Shown in pieces: positions 49,302-58,630 of a stretch of DNA of 64,000 nt (its first letter is position 1; each line of letters starts with the position of its first letter). The stretch lies in NCBI RefSeq assembly GCF_900111035.1, contig NZ_FOFU01000002.1:248001-312000 (forward strand), read 5' to 3'. Both the position numbers and the translations under genes were made by a program. The notes below the pieces were generated by a model. The model did not search any database, was not told the DNA's origin, and saw only the letters and a program-made list of their open reading frames with translations. The DNA is from Treponema bryantii (GTDB lineage Bacteria > Spirochaetota > Spirochaetia > Treponematales > Treponemataceae).

Positions 49302-51218
49302 TTACTCTACTGTAACGCTCTTTGCGAGGTTTCTTGGTTTGTCCGGGTTGTAGCCGCGCATGATTGCGCAGTAATAAGCGAACAGCTGGGCTGGGATTAC
49401 GGTAAGCAGCGAAGCAAGTGTTGAAGAACACTCCGGTATTTTACATACTAAATCAGCCTTTCCTTCAAATGCATCACCAGAATCCTGGGTAATTACCATT
49501 ACAGTTGCGCCTCGGCTCTTTACTTCAACCATGTTTGAACCGATTTTGTCATAAAGTTTAGGCTCGCTGGCAATTGCAACAACCAGAGTTGCAGGATCAA
49601 TAAGAGCTATAGGACCATGCTTAAGCTCTCCGGCTGCAAATGCTTCAGAATGCATATATGAAACTTCCTTAAGTTTCAATGCACTTTCAAGGGAAGTTGC
49701 GCTGTCAAACTGACGGCCGATATAGAAAATCTTGTCTTTATTAAACTGCTGTGAAGCAAACTTCTGTATTACATCTTTTCCATCAAGAATTTCCTGAATC
49801 TTAGAAGGAATACTTTCAAGTTCACACAAAAGCTTTGTAGCCTCTTCATCAGATAAAGTTCCGCGAAGTTTTCCAGCCTTAACAGCAAGCAGGAATAAAC
49901 AAAGCAGCTGAGTTGTATAAGCCTTTGTTGAAGCAACTGCAATTTCCGGTCCGGCAAGAGTATAAATTACATCATCTGCTTCACGGCTGACAGTTGAACC
50001 AACACAGTTAGTGATTGCTACAACCTTAAGTCCCTGTTCTTTAGCAAGACGGAGAGCACTTAAAGTATCTGCAGTTTCTCCAGACTGAGAAATAACCATA
50101 AAAATATCACTTGGATCAAGAATTGGATCACGATAACGGAACTCAGATGCTACATCAACATCTACCTTCATACGGGCAATCTTTTCAAAAGCATATTTTG
50201 CAACAACGCCGGCATGATATGCAGTTCCACATGCAGTAATTACTACACGGCTGGCCTTTTTCCAGGCTTCATCCATCTTGTTTTCTTCAAAATAAACATC
50301 AACAGGCTTACCACTTGCATCTTTTACAATACGAGGACGCATTGTATCTGTAAGACCTTTAGGCTGTTCATGAATCTCTTTAATCATAAAGTGTTCATAA
50401 CCGCCCTTTGTTGCTGCATCCATATCCCATTCAACATGACTAGGCTGCTTAATGATTTTTTCACCATCAAAATTGAACAAATCAACATGATCTGTATAAA
50501 GAACTGCGAGTTCACGTTCCCCAAGATAGTAAACATCACGGGTATGCTCCAGAAGGGCTGGAACATCAGAAGCAATGAAGTTTTCGCCTTTTCCAATTCC
50601 AACGACAAGAGGGCTCTCTTTACGGGCAGCAATAATTCTGTCTGGATAATCCTTACAGATAACTCCAATAGCATAAGATCCTTCAAGAACATGAAGGGTT
50701 TCAATTACAGCCTTAAAAATATCACCACTTGCCTTATACTTCTGATCAAGCAGGTGTACAACAACTTCTGTATCTGTTTGAGATTTAAAAACAATACCCT
50801 GAGCCTGAAGTTTTGCCTTCAAGTCTGCATAGTTCTCAATAATACCGTTATGAACAATAGAAATTGAGCCGTCCATATTTGTATGTGGATGGCTGTTCAA
50901 GTCACTTGGCTCACCATGAGTAGCCCAGCGGGTATGACCGATTCCCATACATCCCTTAATGAAGTCACCGGTCTTATCATATAAAGCCATTTCAGTATCA
51001 GAAAAATCCTGTTTTTTTACCTGATCAGGAATAATCTCACCTGTAATTTTTTCAGCAAGATTTAAAAGCTTTCCTTTTGCTTTCTGAACAAGAATTTCTT
51101 CCCCTGTATATATAGCAACACCAGCTGAATCATAACCACGATATTCAAGCTTTTTTAAAGCCTTAATCAAAACCGGTGTCGCATTTTTATTTCCAACATA
51201 GCCGACAATGCCGCACAT
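49302..51218 (-). CDS. glmS: Glutamine--fructose-6-phosphate aminotransferase
   Basis: About 638 residues starting MCGIVGYVG, chosen for the AGGAGA ribosome site and because Cys2 must be exposed as the glutaminase nucleophile. The N-terminal Ntn domain carries LEYRGYDSAGVA and GIGHTRWATHGEPS. An insertion of about 25 residues (around GDFIKGCMGIG) is longer than in E. coli. Two SIS domains follow (VITACGTAYHAG, ISQSGETADTLSALRLAKE, ASTKAYTTQLL), ending in the usual NLAKSVTVE. It makes glucosamine-6-phosphate for cell wall. It carries no visible glmS ribozyme; only about 100 bp separates it from the upstream GH9 gene. Confidence 0.95.
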   Translation of the reverse strand: MCGIVGYVGNKNATPVLIKALKKLEYRGYDSAGVAIYTGEEILVQKAKGKLLNLAEKITGEIIPDQVKKQDFSDTEMALYDKTGDFIKGCMGIGHTRWATHGEPSDLNSHPHTNMDGSISIVHNGIIENYADLKAKLQAQGIVFKSQTDTEVVVHLLDQKYKASGDIFKAVIETLHVLEGSYAIGVICKDYPDRIIAARKESPLVVGIGKGENFIASDVPALLEHTRDVYYLGERELAVLYTDHVDLFNFDGEKIIKQPSHVEWDMDAATKGGYEHFMIKEIHEQPKGLTDTMRPRIVKDASGKPVDVYFEENKMDEAWKKASRVVITACGTAYHAGVVAKYAFEKIARMKVDVDVASEFRYRDPILDPSDIFMVISQSGETADTLSALRLAKEQGLKVVAITNCVGSTVSREADDVIYTLAGPEIAVASTKAYTTQLLCLFLLAVKAGKLRGTLSDEEATKLLCELESIPSKIQEILDGKDVIQKFASQQFNKDKIFYIGRQFDSATSLESALKLKEVSYMHSEAFAAGELKHGPIALIDPATLVVAIASEPKLYDKIGSNMVEVKSRGATVMVITQDSGDAFEGKADLVCKIPECSSTLASLLTVIPAQLFAYYCAIMRGYNPDKPRNLAKSVTVE

Positions 51219-51316
51219 AATAATCTCCTGAGATTTTAATAGGATTATTCTACAAGAAACCCTTGCTTTTCGCAATCAGTGGGTAGAGGCGTTTTTCTGT
51301 CCGTGAATTTAGACTG

Positions 51317-52879
51317 TTATACTCTTACAAGTGTATAAACAAAAGCAGAATTCCAGTAAATTGCAACTTCGTTAGTACTGTAACTTGGTTCTGCATCAGC
51401 ATAGCACTTAAGAGCCGGTTGACCTGCGAGATGTTCTTTTGCATAAGCATCAAGAAGAGCACCACATGGCCCGCCTGCAAGCATTCCCGGATAAACCTTT
51501 TTACTTGCACCACTTGGTCTGTGATGAGGATGTACAACAGATTTTGTTCCAGCACCTGTAACATAGCAGTAATTCAAAGGATTGCAGCCAAGAATAAAGT
51601 CTATCTGAGCCTTTGCAGCTTTTATGAATTCTTTTCTACCTGTTAAATCAAAAGCCATGAGCATTATATGCGCAAGATCACAGATTGCACCATTACTGCC
51701 CCAGAAAACAAATTTTGAACAGTATTTAAAAGCCGATGCATCACAGGTTTCAAGATATTTTTCTGCCTGCGAAATTATTCCACTGTGAATCTCTGAAATA
51801 AGGTCTGCATCCAGCTTATCTTCATTTTCCAAAAGAAGCTCTGTACCATAGCCCGAAACAAAAGGCCAGCCAAAACCTTCCTGCCAGCCACAGTTCCAGG
51901 GATGCTTTGGATCAGGTTTATCTTTCTTCTTGTCTTCACGATATTTCAGAGCTTGAGAAAGATAATTTTTCTCTCCTGTAGCTGCAAAGAGAGAACAAAG
52001 GGCAAAATAACGTTCATCGCGGACATCATGGTCACCATAACCGCCCGTAGTTATTTCCGGAGGATTGATATAAAATTCATCATCATGTGAGAAAAGATAA
52101 TTCTGAGCTTTGATTGCAGCCTGCAGAAGCTGAGCTGAAAATTTTGGATCACTTTCCTTATAAAAACCACTCGCATAAGCAAGACAGCCTGCAAAATCAG
52201 CTGTAGCCGCAGTAGAAACAGGAGCCAGTACAAGCTGATCTTTTTCTTCCTGAGGCATTATAAAAGGACAAAAATGATAGCAGGAAATCTTATGATAAAC
52301 CGCACCATCTTCTCTCTGCATCTGAAGCATCCATTCAAGTTCAAAACGAACTTCACCAAGAAGATCAAAGCCTGAAAATTTCTGAGGACATTTCTTATAG
52401 CCGAGCAATAAATCCATTACGGCTTTTGAACCGGCAACAACATAACGTCCATAGTCGCCCGCATCATGCCAGCCACCCTGAACGTTTTTCTGTTCTCCAG
52501 TTCCATAAACTTCAGCAATTCCTGTATGGCAGATTCCCTGCCCGCAGCGTGAATCAGTAAAATATTTTAAGGTAGAAAGAGTTAATTCATCATAAACGTT
52601 ATCTGAAAGAGTGAAAGGAAAGCTTTTTTCTTCGCCAATCTGGATATAATATTCACCTGGTGTCTGAACCGCAGAAAAATCGCCGGTAAAATATCCGCCG
52701 CCCGATTCTTCATCGTCCGGAGCTGCAATAAGAGGACCAGTCAGAACTACTTTTCCACCCGCTTTTTCACAAACAGAAAACTGTTCTGCTTCACCCTTTG
52801 CAGTTTTACTTACGAAAACGTTTTTGTTATCAAGTATGCGATAACCAAGTTGATTGATAAAAATTTCTGACTCTTTCAT
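51317..52879 (-). CDS. GH9 cellulase without signal peptide
   Basis: A 520-residue enzyme. The start IFINQLGYRILDNKNVFVSK is the Ig-like CelD_N domain that precedes the GH9 barrel in one branch of the family. The GH9 domain has the nucleophile-activating Asp139 and Asp142 in GGWHDAGDYGRYV, the HHRPSGA block and the acid Glu504 in STNEVAIYWNSAF. No signal peptide or lipobox is present, so it probably acts on cello- or mixed-linkage oligosaccharides in the cytoplasm. It precedes glmS by about 100 bp. A TATAAC -10-like box lies 8 nt before the ATG. Substrate is inferred from family. Confidence 0.9.
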   Translation of the reverse strand: MKESEIFINQLGYRILDNKNVFVSKTAKGEAEQFSVCEKAGGKVVLTGPLIAAPDDEESGGGYFTGDFSAVQTPGEYYIQIGEEKSFPFTLSDNVYDELTLSTLKYFTDSRCGQGICHTGIAEVYGTGEQKNVQGGWHDAGDYGRYVVAGSKAVMDLLLGYKKCPQKFSGFDLLGEVRFELEWMLQMQREDGAVYHKISCYHFCPFIMPQEEKDQLVLAPVSTAATADFAGCLAYASGFYKESDPKFSAQLLQAAIKAQNYLFSHDDEFYINPPEITTGGYGDHDVRDERYFALCSLFAATGEKNYLSQALKYREDKKKDKPDPKHPWNCGWQEGFGWPFVSGYGTELLLENEDKLDADLISEIHSGIISQAEKYLETCDASAFKYCSKFVFWGSNGAICDLAHIMLMAFDLTGRKEFIKAAKAQIDFILGCNPLNYCYVTGAGTKSVVHPHHRPSGASKKVYPGMLAGGPCGALLDAYAKEHLAGQPALKCYADAEPSYSTNEVAIYWNSAFVYTLVRV

Positions 52880-52930
52880 AACATAATGTTATACATATAT
52901 TCAGAAAAAATAATTGAATAAAAGTCTATG

Positions 52931-53575
52931 CTAGTAGTTGAAATTTCCGCAAAAAAGCTGTGTAAGCGGAAGATTCAAGGTTTCTTTACTTCCATCTTTA
53001 GATATCAGATTGATTTTTACAAAACTCTGACTGACTTCCGTTGCAGTTCCATCTCCGTAAAAAGCACCAACCATTTCCAGATATTCATCTTCTGACATTT
53101 CTTCATCATTAAAAACAGGAGCCAGGAAAAGATCTAAAATCATTCTAGTCTGTTCATCCGAAGCCTTATAAAAATCTTCCAGACTTTTACGGGTAATTGC
53201 TGTTATCAGCTTTCCTTTTTCAGCCTTTATGATTTTTGATGAGAAGATATAAGAGGTCTGTTTTTTATCACACATAGAGATTGAAACAGCCCCACCCTTT
53301 TTCTGATTTATTACGATATCTGAAAAACCAGCTTTAGCAAGTTCATAAGAAACAGATTGTGAATCTATCAAAAGGTCACTTGTGGAAACAGAATAATCTT
53401 CTGCACCCAAACCTGCTGCAGAATTAATCAGCTTTGCAAAAGCCTCTCCAGATTCACCTTCAAAACGGATATCAACAGAATCATCCTGCCGCAGAGTAAG
53501 AGTTATTTCTGTCTGACAGGACATAAAAAGAGCTGCAAAAATCAAAATAAAAAATGAGCGTATTGCTTTATTCAT
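52931..53575 (-). CDS. Lipoprotein of unknown function
   Basis: About 214 residues. The ATG at 53575 begins a standard signal peptide with lipobox LFMSCQ; the TTG at 53596 is possible. The mature part begins EITLTLRQDDSVDIRFEGESG, a beta strand pair, followed by a mixed alpha/beta region ending in a Thr/Leu-rich strand. No domain is recognised. The start is 1 bp after the NlpC/P60 stop, so the two are cotranslated and may act together at the envelope. Confidence 0.65.
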   Translation of the reverse strand: MNKAIRSFFILIFAALFMSCQTEITLTLRQDDSVDIRFEGESGEAFAKLINSAAGLGAEDYSVSTSDLLIDSQSVSYELAKAGFSDIVINQKKGGAVSISMCDKKQTSYIFSSKIIKAEKGKLITAITRKSLEDFYKASDEQTRMILDLFLAPVFNDEEMSEDEYLEMVGAFYGDGTATEVSQSFVKINLISKDGSKETLNLPLTQLFCGNFNY

Positions 53576-53576
53576 A

Positions 53577-54749
53577 CTATTTAAACAAACTTCCAATACC
53601 CAAAGTTACCCTGACACCTGTAAAAAATACAAGACCGGAAGATATAGAGTTTGTAAAGGAAAGCGCAGAATTATCAGGTCTGTTGAAAACAGTATAACTT
53701 ATATCCTGAACAAGCTGAGCTTTTGCCTTTCCAATTGCAATAGACGGAGTTGAAAGTGATACTCCTATAATTCCCGGGAATACAGAAGCCTTTACGTCTT
53801 CTCCAGTTACCATCATTCGTGCATTTCCAAAAGTAATTACCGGGCCCGCATAGAATCTGAAATAATCATTTACAGTTGCAGAGAACATAAGCGGAATCTG
53901 GAAAACACCCATTCCATAATTAAATCTGAAACCGAGACCAAATCCTGGCTCCAGAGGCCATTTTGTGTAACGCACGTTTGTATGTAAATCAATACCACGC
54001 CACTGGAACATAAAGGAATTAGGAGATATCAAAGACCAGTCACAGAAAAGAGAGGCATCTGCTGCAAGGACATCAAGACCTTCTGCCTTTGGATTATAAT
54101 AGCTGCTGCCTTTAAAGCTTATATTACTGCCAGAGTTTCCAGAAGATTTCTTTTCATCAACAAAATCTTCTTCTTCAAAATCTGTTTCATTAGAATCTGA
54201 ATTTGCCTTTCGTTTACCTGAAGGCAAAAATTGTCCGCAGGCAACATATTTCGGCTTCCAGTAATCCTGTTTAAGAGATGAAATAATAACGCCGGTATTA
54301 GGGCCATCACTTATTGCAGAAATAAACTGATTATTTCCTATATAAATGCCAACATGTGTGATTGGTGCAGTATTATTTGTTTTGAAAAAAAGAAGATCAC
54401 CAACTTCCTTATCCTTATCTGGAACAATACGGCAATAGTTATAAAGAGCCTTTGCAGTACGAGGAAGCTGCTTTTTGATTGATTCACGAGCGGTATAATA
54501 AACAAGACCAGAACAGTCAAATTTATCCGGGCCGATTGCACCAAGTACATAAGGTGCTCCGACATGCTTTTTTGCTTCAGTAACAAACTGTTCACGCATA
54601 ACCTGTGCTTCGGCAGGACTTGTATCTTCTGCGCAAAGTTTTATACAACACATGCAGAAAACAAGAAGCATAAGAGAAAGTGTTTTTTTAGCAGCCGCTC
54701 GGGCACTTTTTTCAGTTAAAAAAGCCTTAGCCTTATCTATAATCATCAT
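53577..54749 (-). CDS. NlpC/P60 peptidase with apparent C-terminal outer-membrane barrel
   Basis: About 390 residues (start at 54749; the next in-frame ATG is 54746; no Shine-Dalgarno). A hydrophobic signal segment (LSLMLLVFCMCCIKL) is followed by an NlpC/P60 domain with catalytic Cys79 in KFDCSGLVYY and His132 in THVGIYIG, a cell-wall peptidase type. An Asn/Ser/Glu-rich linker leads to a C-terminal ~190 residues of beta-rich, Gly/Tyr/Phe strands (SFMFQWRGIDLHTNVRYTKW, PGFGLGFRFNYGMGVFQIPL, VRVTLGIGSLFK) like a small outer-membrane barrel. The lipoprotein gene follows directly. This fusion is unusual. Confidence 0.7.
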   Translation of the reverse strand: MMIIDKAKAFLTEKSARAAAKKTLSLMLLVFCMCCIKLCAEDTSPAEAQVMREQFVTEAKKHVGAPYVLGAIGPDKFDCSGLVYYTARESIKKQLPRTAKALYNYCRIVPDKDKEVGDLLFFKTNNTAPITHVGIYIGNNQFISAISDGPNTGVIISSLKQDYWKPKYVACGQFLPSGKRKANSDSNETDFEEEDFVDEKKSSGNSGSNISFKGSSYYNPKAEGLDVLAADASLFCDWSLISPNSFMFQWRGIDLHTNVRYTKWPLEPGFGLGFRFNYGMGVFQIPLMFSATVNDYFRFYAGPVITFGNARMMVTGEDVKASVFPGIIGVSLSTPSIAIGKAKAQLVQDISYTVFNRPDNSALSFTNSISSGLVFFTGVRVTLGIGSLFK

Positions 54750-54770
54750 ATTTATATTGTCGATATTTTT

Positions 54771-54799
54771 TTGCAAAAATTAAGTTTCAGACTTAAAAT
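54771..54799 (+). promoter_or_regulatory. Acyl-CoA ligase promoter, leaderless type
   Basis: -35 TTGCAA (54771-54776) and -10 TAAAAT (54794-54799), 17 bp apart. The -10 ends 7 nt before the ATG at 54807. Confidence 0.6.
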
Positions 54800-54806
54800 A
54801 TATCAT

Positions 54807-56573
54807 ATGGCAGAGATAAATAATATTCCATGGAAGTACCTTGATGATTTTAGGGGCTCAGAGTTCAAAGGTGAATGGCCTACATTCCCTGAACTCCTTC
54901 GCATTCAGGCTAAAAGAAACGGAGAACGTCCGTGCTTTACAGCCTTTGATGGACCAGGAGATTCTAAGCGCACTCAAACCTACAACGAAGTTCTTGCGAA
55001 TGTGACTGCACTTGCCGACTGGTTAATTGAAAACGGTCTTAAAAAAGGAGACCGGGTTGCCGTTATGGGAAAGAATTCTCCCGAATGGGCGACAGCTTAC
55101 CTTGCTGCTCTTTTTGCAAGTGGTATTGTTGTTCCTGTTGATAACGGACTACACGAACCAGAAGTAGTAAATATCGTAAACACAGCAAAGCCTGAATTTG
55201 TTTTCTGTGACGACGATAAAGCTTTTTACTACAAAAACAATTGTCCCGGGGTTAAAATATATTCGCTGAATCCGGAAGCCGGCGAACGATATGTCTATAA
55301 TCTGAAGGCAAAAGCTAAACCTGAACCAAATGAACCTGCTACCGAATATGATACTGCAGCCATTTTGTTCACCTCTGGAACCACAGGAAAGCCAAAAGGC
55401 GTAATGCTTTCCCACAGGAATCTTATTTCTGATGGCTTTATTGCACAAAGGAACTTTAATCACTATAACACAGATGTTTTCTACGCTCTTCTTCCAATTC
55501 ACCATGCTTATACAATGCAGGCAGCCTTTATAAACCCGCTGCAGACCGGTGCTTCAATTGTATTCGGAAAGAGTATGGCTGTTTCTAAGCTGCTCAAAGA
55601 ACTGAAAGAAGGAAAAATCACCGTCATGCTTGGTGTTCCTCTTCTATATAATAAGCTGCTTTCGGGAATCAGAAGAGGCATTAAATCAAAAGGACCTGTT
55701 GTTGCAGGGTTTCTCGCTTTTGTGAGCTGGCTTTCTTATATGATTAAAAAGGTTTTCCATGTAAATCCTGGAAAACAGCTCTTTAAAACAGTCCTTGAAC
55801 AGGCAAGTATTTATACAATCCGTGTTGCAATTTCGGGAGGCGGCCCTCTTGCTGCAAGTGTCTGCCGTCAGTACAACGCTATGGGTATTGATTTTATCCA
55901 GGGCTACGGTCTTACAGAAACTTCACCAATTATTGCATTAAACCCGGTTGAACACTTTAAGAGTGAAAGTGTCGGCATGTCTTTTGCACCTTACGAGGAA
56001 ATCAAAATCCTTAATCCGGAAAAAGTGATTACCAAGAAAGGTGTTGAAGAAGTTGGTGAAATTGCAGTTAAAGGACCTATGGTTATGCAGGGCTACTATA
56101 ATATGCCTGAAGAAACCAAGGCTATGTTTACTGAAGATGGATTCCTTAAAACCGGAGACCTTGGAAGCATCGACAGCGAAGGCTTTATTAAACTTTGCGG
56201 TCGTGCCAAGAATCTTATTGTAACAAGCGGTGGTAAGAACGTTTATCCTGAAGAAATTGAAGATGCATTCCAGTTGTATGATGGAATTCAGCAGATAACA
56301 GTTCGCGGTTATTATGCAGATGATGAAAAGACTTCTGAAGAGATTGAAGCACTTATTTATCCTAGTGATGATCTGTATAAATCACTAGGATTTGAACGAA
56401 ATAATGAGTTTGTTCAGGATGAGGTGCTTGAAGCAGTTCAGAAAATAGTAGCCAAAGTAAACAAAAACTTCCAGGCTTACTCTCAGATTTCTAAAGTAAC
56501 ACTGCTAAAAGAACCTCTTGAAATGACAACTTCTCAGAAAGTAAAGAGAAATTTCGTGCCTAAGACTTACTAG
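54807..56573 (+). CDS. Long-chain fatty acid--CoA ligase (AMP-forming)
   Basis: About 588 residues. The ATG at 54807 (MAEINNIPW) fits the promoter; the earlier frame start at 54771 is inside the -35. Family marks are the AMP-binding P-loop LFTSGTTGKPKGVMLSHRN, the GYGLTETSP block, the GxxFLKTGDLGSID Asp motif and the C-terminal Lys in TTSQKVKRN. It activates fatty acids through an acyl-AMP for lipid synthesis or breakdown. It diverges from the NlpC/P60 gene with overlapping promoter regions and its stop overlaps that of the next gene by 4 bp. Confidence 0.9.
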   Translation: MAEINNIPWKYLDDFRGSEFKGEWPTFPELLRIQAKRNGERPCFTAFDGPGDSKRTQTYNEVLANVTALADWLIENGLKKGDRVAVMGKNSPEWATAYLAALFASGIVVPVDNGLHEPEVVNIVNTAKPEFVFCDDDKAFYYKNNCPGVKIYSLNPEAGERYVYNLKAKAKPEPNEPATEYDTAAILFTSGTTGKPKGVMLSHRNLISDGFIAQRNFNHYNTDVFYALLPIHHAYTMQAAFINPLQTGASIVFGKSMAVSKLLKELKEGKITVMLGVPLLYNKLLSGIRRGIKSKGPVVAGFLAFVSWLSYMIKKVFHVNPGKQLFKTVLEQASIYTIRVAISGGGPLAASVCRQYNAMGIDFIQGYGLTETSPIIALNPVEHFKSESVGMSFAPYEEIKILNPEKVITKKGVEEVGEIAVKGPMVMQGYYNMPEETKAMFTEDGFLKTGDLGSIDSEGFIKLCGRAKNLIVTSGGKNVYPEEIEDAFQLYDGIQQITVRGYYADDEKTSEEIEALIYPSDDLYKSLGFERNNEFVQDEVLEAVQKIVAKVNKNFQAYSQISKVTLLKEPLEMTTSQKVKRNFVPKTY

Positions 56574-57805
56574 CGTACATAATTTCTGATTTCTGAACAC
56601 ATTTTGATTAAATCGTCGGGGCGGCGCTGGTAGACTGCATAATAAAGGTCTGGCTGGGCGCCGCCTTTGCATGATGCTGCCCAGAAGCGGACATCATCTG
56701 CCTGGCGGTCATAAGCCTGTGCCCTATAATGTACCGGTGCAAGAGCAGTTTTATCAGAAAGAAGTGTCTGTGCATCTTCTGTAAAGAAGGCTCCAACATA
56801 TCGTTTACTGTTTGAATTGTCAGAAAGCAGCATTACCGAAACAGCCGGTGCAATCAAACCATAGTTTTCTGCATTCTTATCTGTCGGCATCAAAGAAGAT
56901 TCATAGTTTTTGATTACGTTATAAGGTATTTTTCTGTGTTCACTTAGCAGTGTAAAGAAACATGAAAGCTGTTTATCTTCTGCAAAGAACAAAAGGTCAT
57001 TTCCCTTTCCATTAAACCAGGCAGGATGAGTAAGTCCTTCCTTTGGCCAGGTTGTAAGTTCATCAAGAATTGAATGAAGAGTCAGATTCTGACCATCAAG
57101 AACAACATCAATAACAGATTCCAGATTCTCTGCCTTTCGAAGCTCTTCAATCAGCTTATCATAAGAAGAAAGACCACCTTTTGCCATCACAAGAGCACCG
57201 ATAAAATCAATCAGAATACGATTTTCAGCACCATTACAGAAGAACGGACTGAATACAGCGCCTTTAGCAGTATTCAAATAATCAGTCAAACTTTTATAGC
57301 TCATAGGAATCTCAAGTTTGATTTTGTTCATAACTTCTGTACTGAAAGCCAGTTCACAATGATCAAGAACAATCGGAATGCATTTTTTATTTCTGAGCGA
57401 GCTTGGTATTGTTTCCAATACTTTAGCAGGAATATCCTCTGCAACTCCGGAAAGTGCAGATGTAATTTCTCCGTTCCAGGTAAAAAGCATGTCGTATTTA
57501 GCTTTTATAATCTGAAGGTCAAAATCTCCTTCAGAAATAACATCAAAATCAAGAATAATATTCTCTTCCTGAGGAATCTGAGCTTTTAGAAGTTCTGTCA
57601 TCTCCTGAGAAAGGCCGTAGAAAGCGACTCGGACAGTTCTGTCGGCTTTTCGCTTACGGTTTATTTTAACTCCGACACAAATACCAATAATAAGCAGGAT
57701 AGCACAAAGTGTACTGATGCTATAAATAATTGTTTTCTTGTTGAAAAGCTTTTTGATTTCAAATTTCTTAGTGTTTTTCTTGTTTTTTCCGGATTTCTTA
57801 CTCAT
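56570..57805 (-). CDS. Membrane-anchored solute-binding-protein-like protein
   Basis: About 411 residues (ATG at 57805; a TTG at 57823 is an alternative; neither has a Shine-Dalgarno). A very basic N-terminus (residues 1-25, Lys/Asn-rich) is followed by one membrane span (IIYSISTLCAILLIIGICVGV) and a periplasmic domain with the fold features of type 2 extracellular binding proteins (VAFYGLSQEMTELLKAQIP, ISEGDFDLQIIKAKYD, GLIAPAVSVMLLSDNSNSK). It lacks the transporter partners and is anchored by an uncleaved span, so it may be a sensor or scaffold. I cannot name a ligand. Confidence 0.7.
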   Translation of the reverse strand: MSKKSGKNKKNTKKFEIKKLFNKKTIIYSISTLCAILLIIGICVGVKINRKRKADRTVRVAFYGLSQEMTELLKAQIPQEENIILDFDVISEGDFDLQIIKAKYDMLFTWNGEITSALSGVAEDIPAKVLETIPSSLRNKKCIPIVLDHCELAFSTEVMNKIKLEIPMSYKSLTDYLNTAKGAVFSPFFCNGAENRILIDFIGALVMAKGGLSSYDKLIEELRKAENLESVIDVVLDGQNLTLHSILDELTTWPKEGLTHPAWFNGKGNDLLFFAEDKQLSCFFTLLSEHRKIPYNVIKNYESSLMPTDKNAENYGLIAPAVSVMLLSDNSNSKRYVGAFFTEDAQTLLSDKTALAPVHYRAQAYDRQADDVRFWAASCKGGAQPDLYYAVYQRRPDDLIKMCSEIRNYVR

Positions 57806-57866
57806 ATTAAAAATATCGGACAAAAATGCGTCTTTTCTTATCTTTTTTCTTATATATATATTTCAC

Positions 57867-57895
57867 TTGCAAGCACTTCCGTTTCATTCTATAAT
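57867..57895 (+). promoter_or_regulatory. rsmI promoter, leaderless type
   Basis: -35 TTGCAA (57867-57872) and consensus -10 TATAAT (57890-57895) are 17 bp apart. The expected transcript start falls at about 57902, on the GTG start codon. Confidence 0.7.
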
Positions 57896-57901
57896 ATATG
57901 C

Positions 57902-58609
57902 GTGGCAAAGCTTTTTGTTGTTGGAACACCGATAGGAAATCTTGGGGATATTACTTACAGAGCAATCGAAACGCTCAAAAGCGTAGATTATATTGCGGCT
58001 GAAGATACCCGCCATACGTTGCAGCTTTTAAATCATTTTGAGATTAAAAAGCCGCTTATTTCCTGCAGGGCCCAAAACGAAAGAGTTGCTGGGGAAAAGA
58101 TAGTCAAACTGCTGGAAGAAGGACATGACGTTGCTTATGCTAGTGACGCAGGAACTCCTGGAGTTTCTGATCCGGGCGCTGTTCTTGTTGATGTTGTTCG
58201 CCAGGCAGGTTTTGATGTGGTGCCGATTCCAGGCCCTGCTGCGTTTGCAACTCTTGTGAGCGTTGCGGGTACGGGCGGTAAAACACTTATTTTTGAAGGC
58301 TTTCTTTCTCCAAAGCCAGGCAGACGTCGAAGCCGTCTGAAAGAGCTGATGGAAACCGGAAATGCGGTAGTAATTTACGAAAGTCCGTTCAGAATTACTA
58401 AACTTCTTGCGGACATTGCCGATATTGAAAGTAACCGGCGCATCGTTGTAGGACGTGAATTAACAAAACTGCACGAGGAAATAACCAGTGGAACGGCCGT
58501 TGACCTGTACAATGATTATTCTTCGCGACAAGCTATTAAAGGTGAGTTTGCAGTTTTTATTTCTGGTGTAAAAAATATTAAGAATTCTGATGAATCTACC
58601 GATAATTAA
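57902..58609 (+). CDS. rsmI: 16S rRNA 2'-O-ribose C1402 methyltransferase
   Basis: A 235-residue tetrapyrrole-methylase-fold enzyme. The GTG at 57902 gives the family start LFVVGTPIGNLGDITYRAIE; the nearby ATG at 57898 is out of frame. Further marks are AAEDTRHTLQLLNHFEI, YASDAGTPGVSDPGAVLV, PIPGPAAFATLVSVAG, FEGFLSPKPGRRRSRL and the closing GEFAVFISG. It methylates C1402 in the decoding centre. The promoter ends 6 nt before the GTG, without Shine-Dalgarno. flgM follows after 21 bp. Confidence 0.95.
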   Translation: MAKLFVVGTPIGNLGDITYRAIETLKSVDYIAAEDTRHTLQLLNHFEIKKPLISCRAQNERVAGEKIVKLLEEGHDVAYASDAGTPGVSDPGAVLVDVVRQAGFDVVPIPGPAAFATLVSVAGTGGKTLIFEGFLSPKPGRRRSRLKELMETGNAVVIYESPFRITKLLADIADIESNRRIVVGRELTKLHEEITSGTAVDLYNDYSSRQAIKGEFAVFISGVKNIKNSDESTDN

Positions 58610-58630
58610 AAGGTAGAGGGGTAGGACGTT

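Noticed and set aside
51219-51316. glmS ribozyme
   Set aside because: The gap is only about 100 bp and shows none of the conserved ribozyme core or pseudoknot pairing that I can recognise.
57898-57900. ATG start for rsmI
   Set aside because: It is out of frame with the conserved RsmI sequence; the GTG at 57902 is in frame and at the predicted transcript start.
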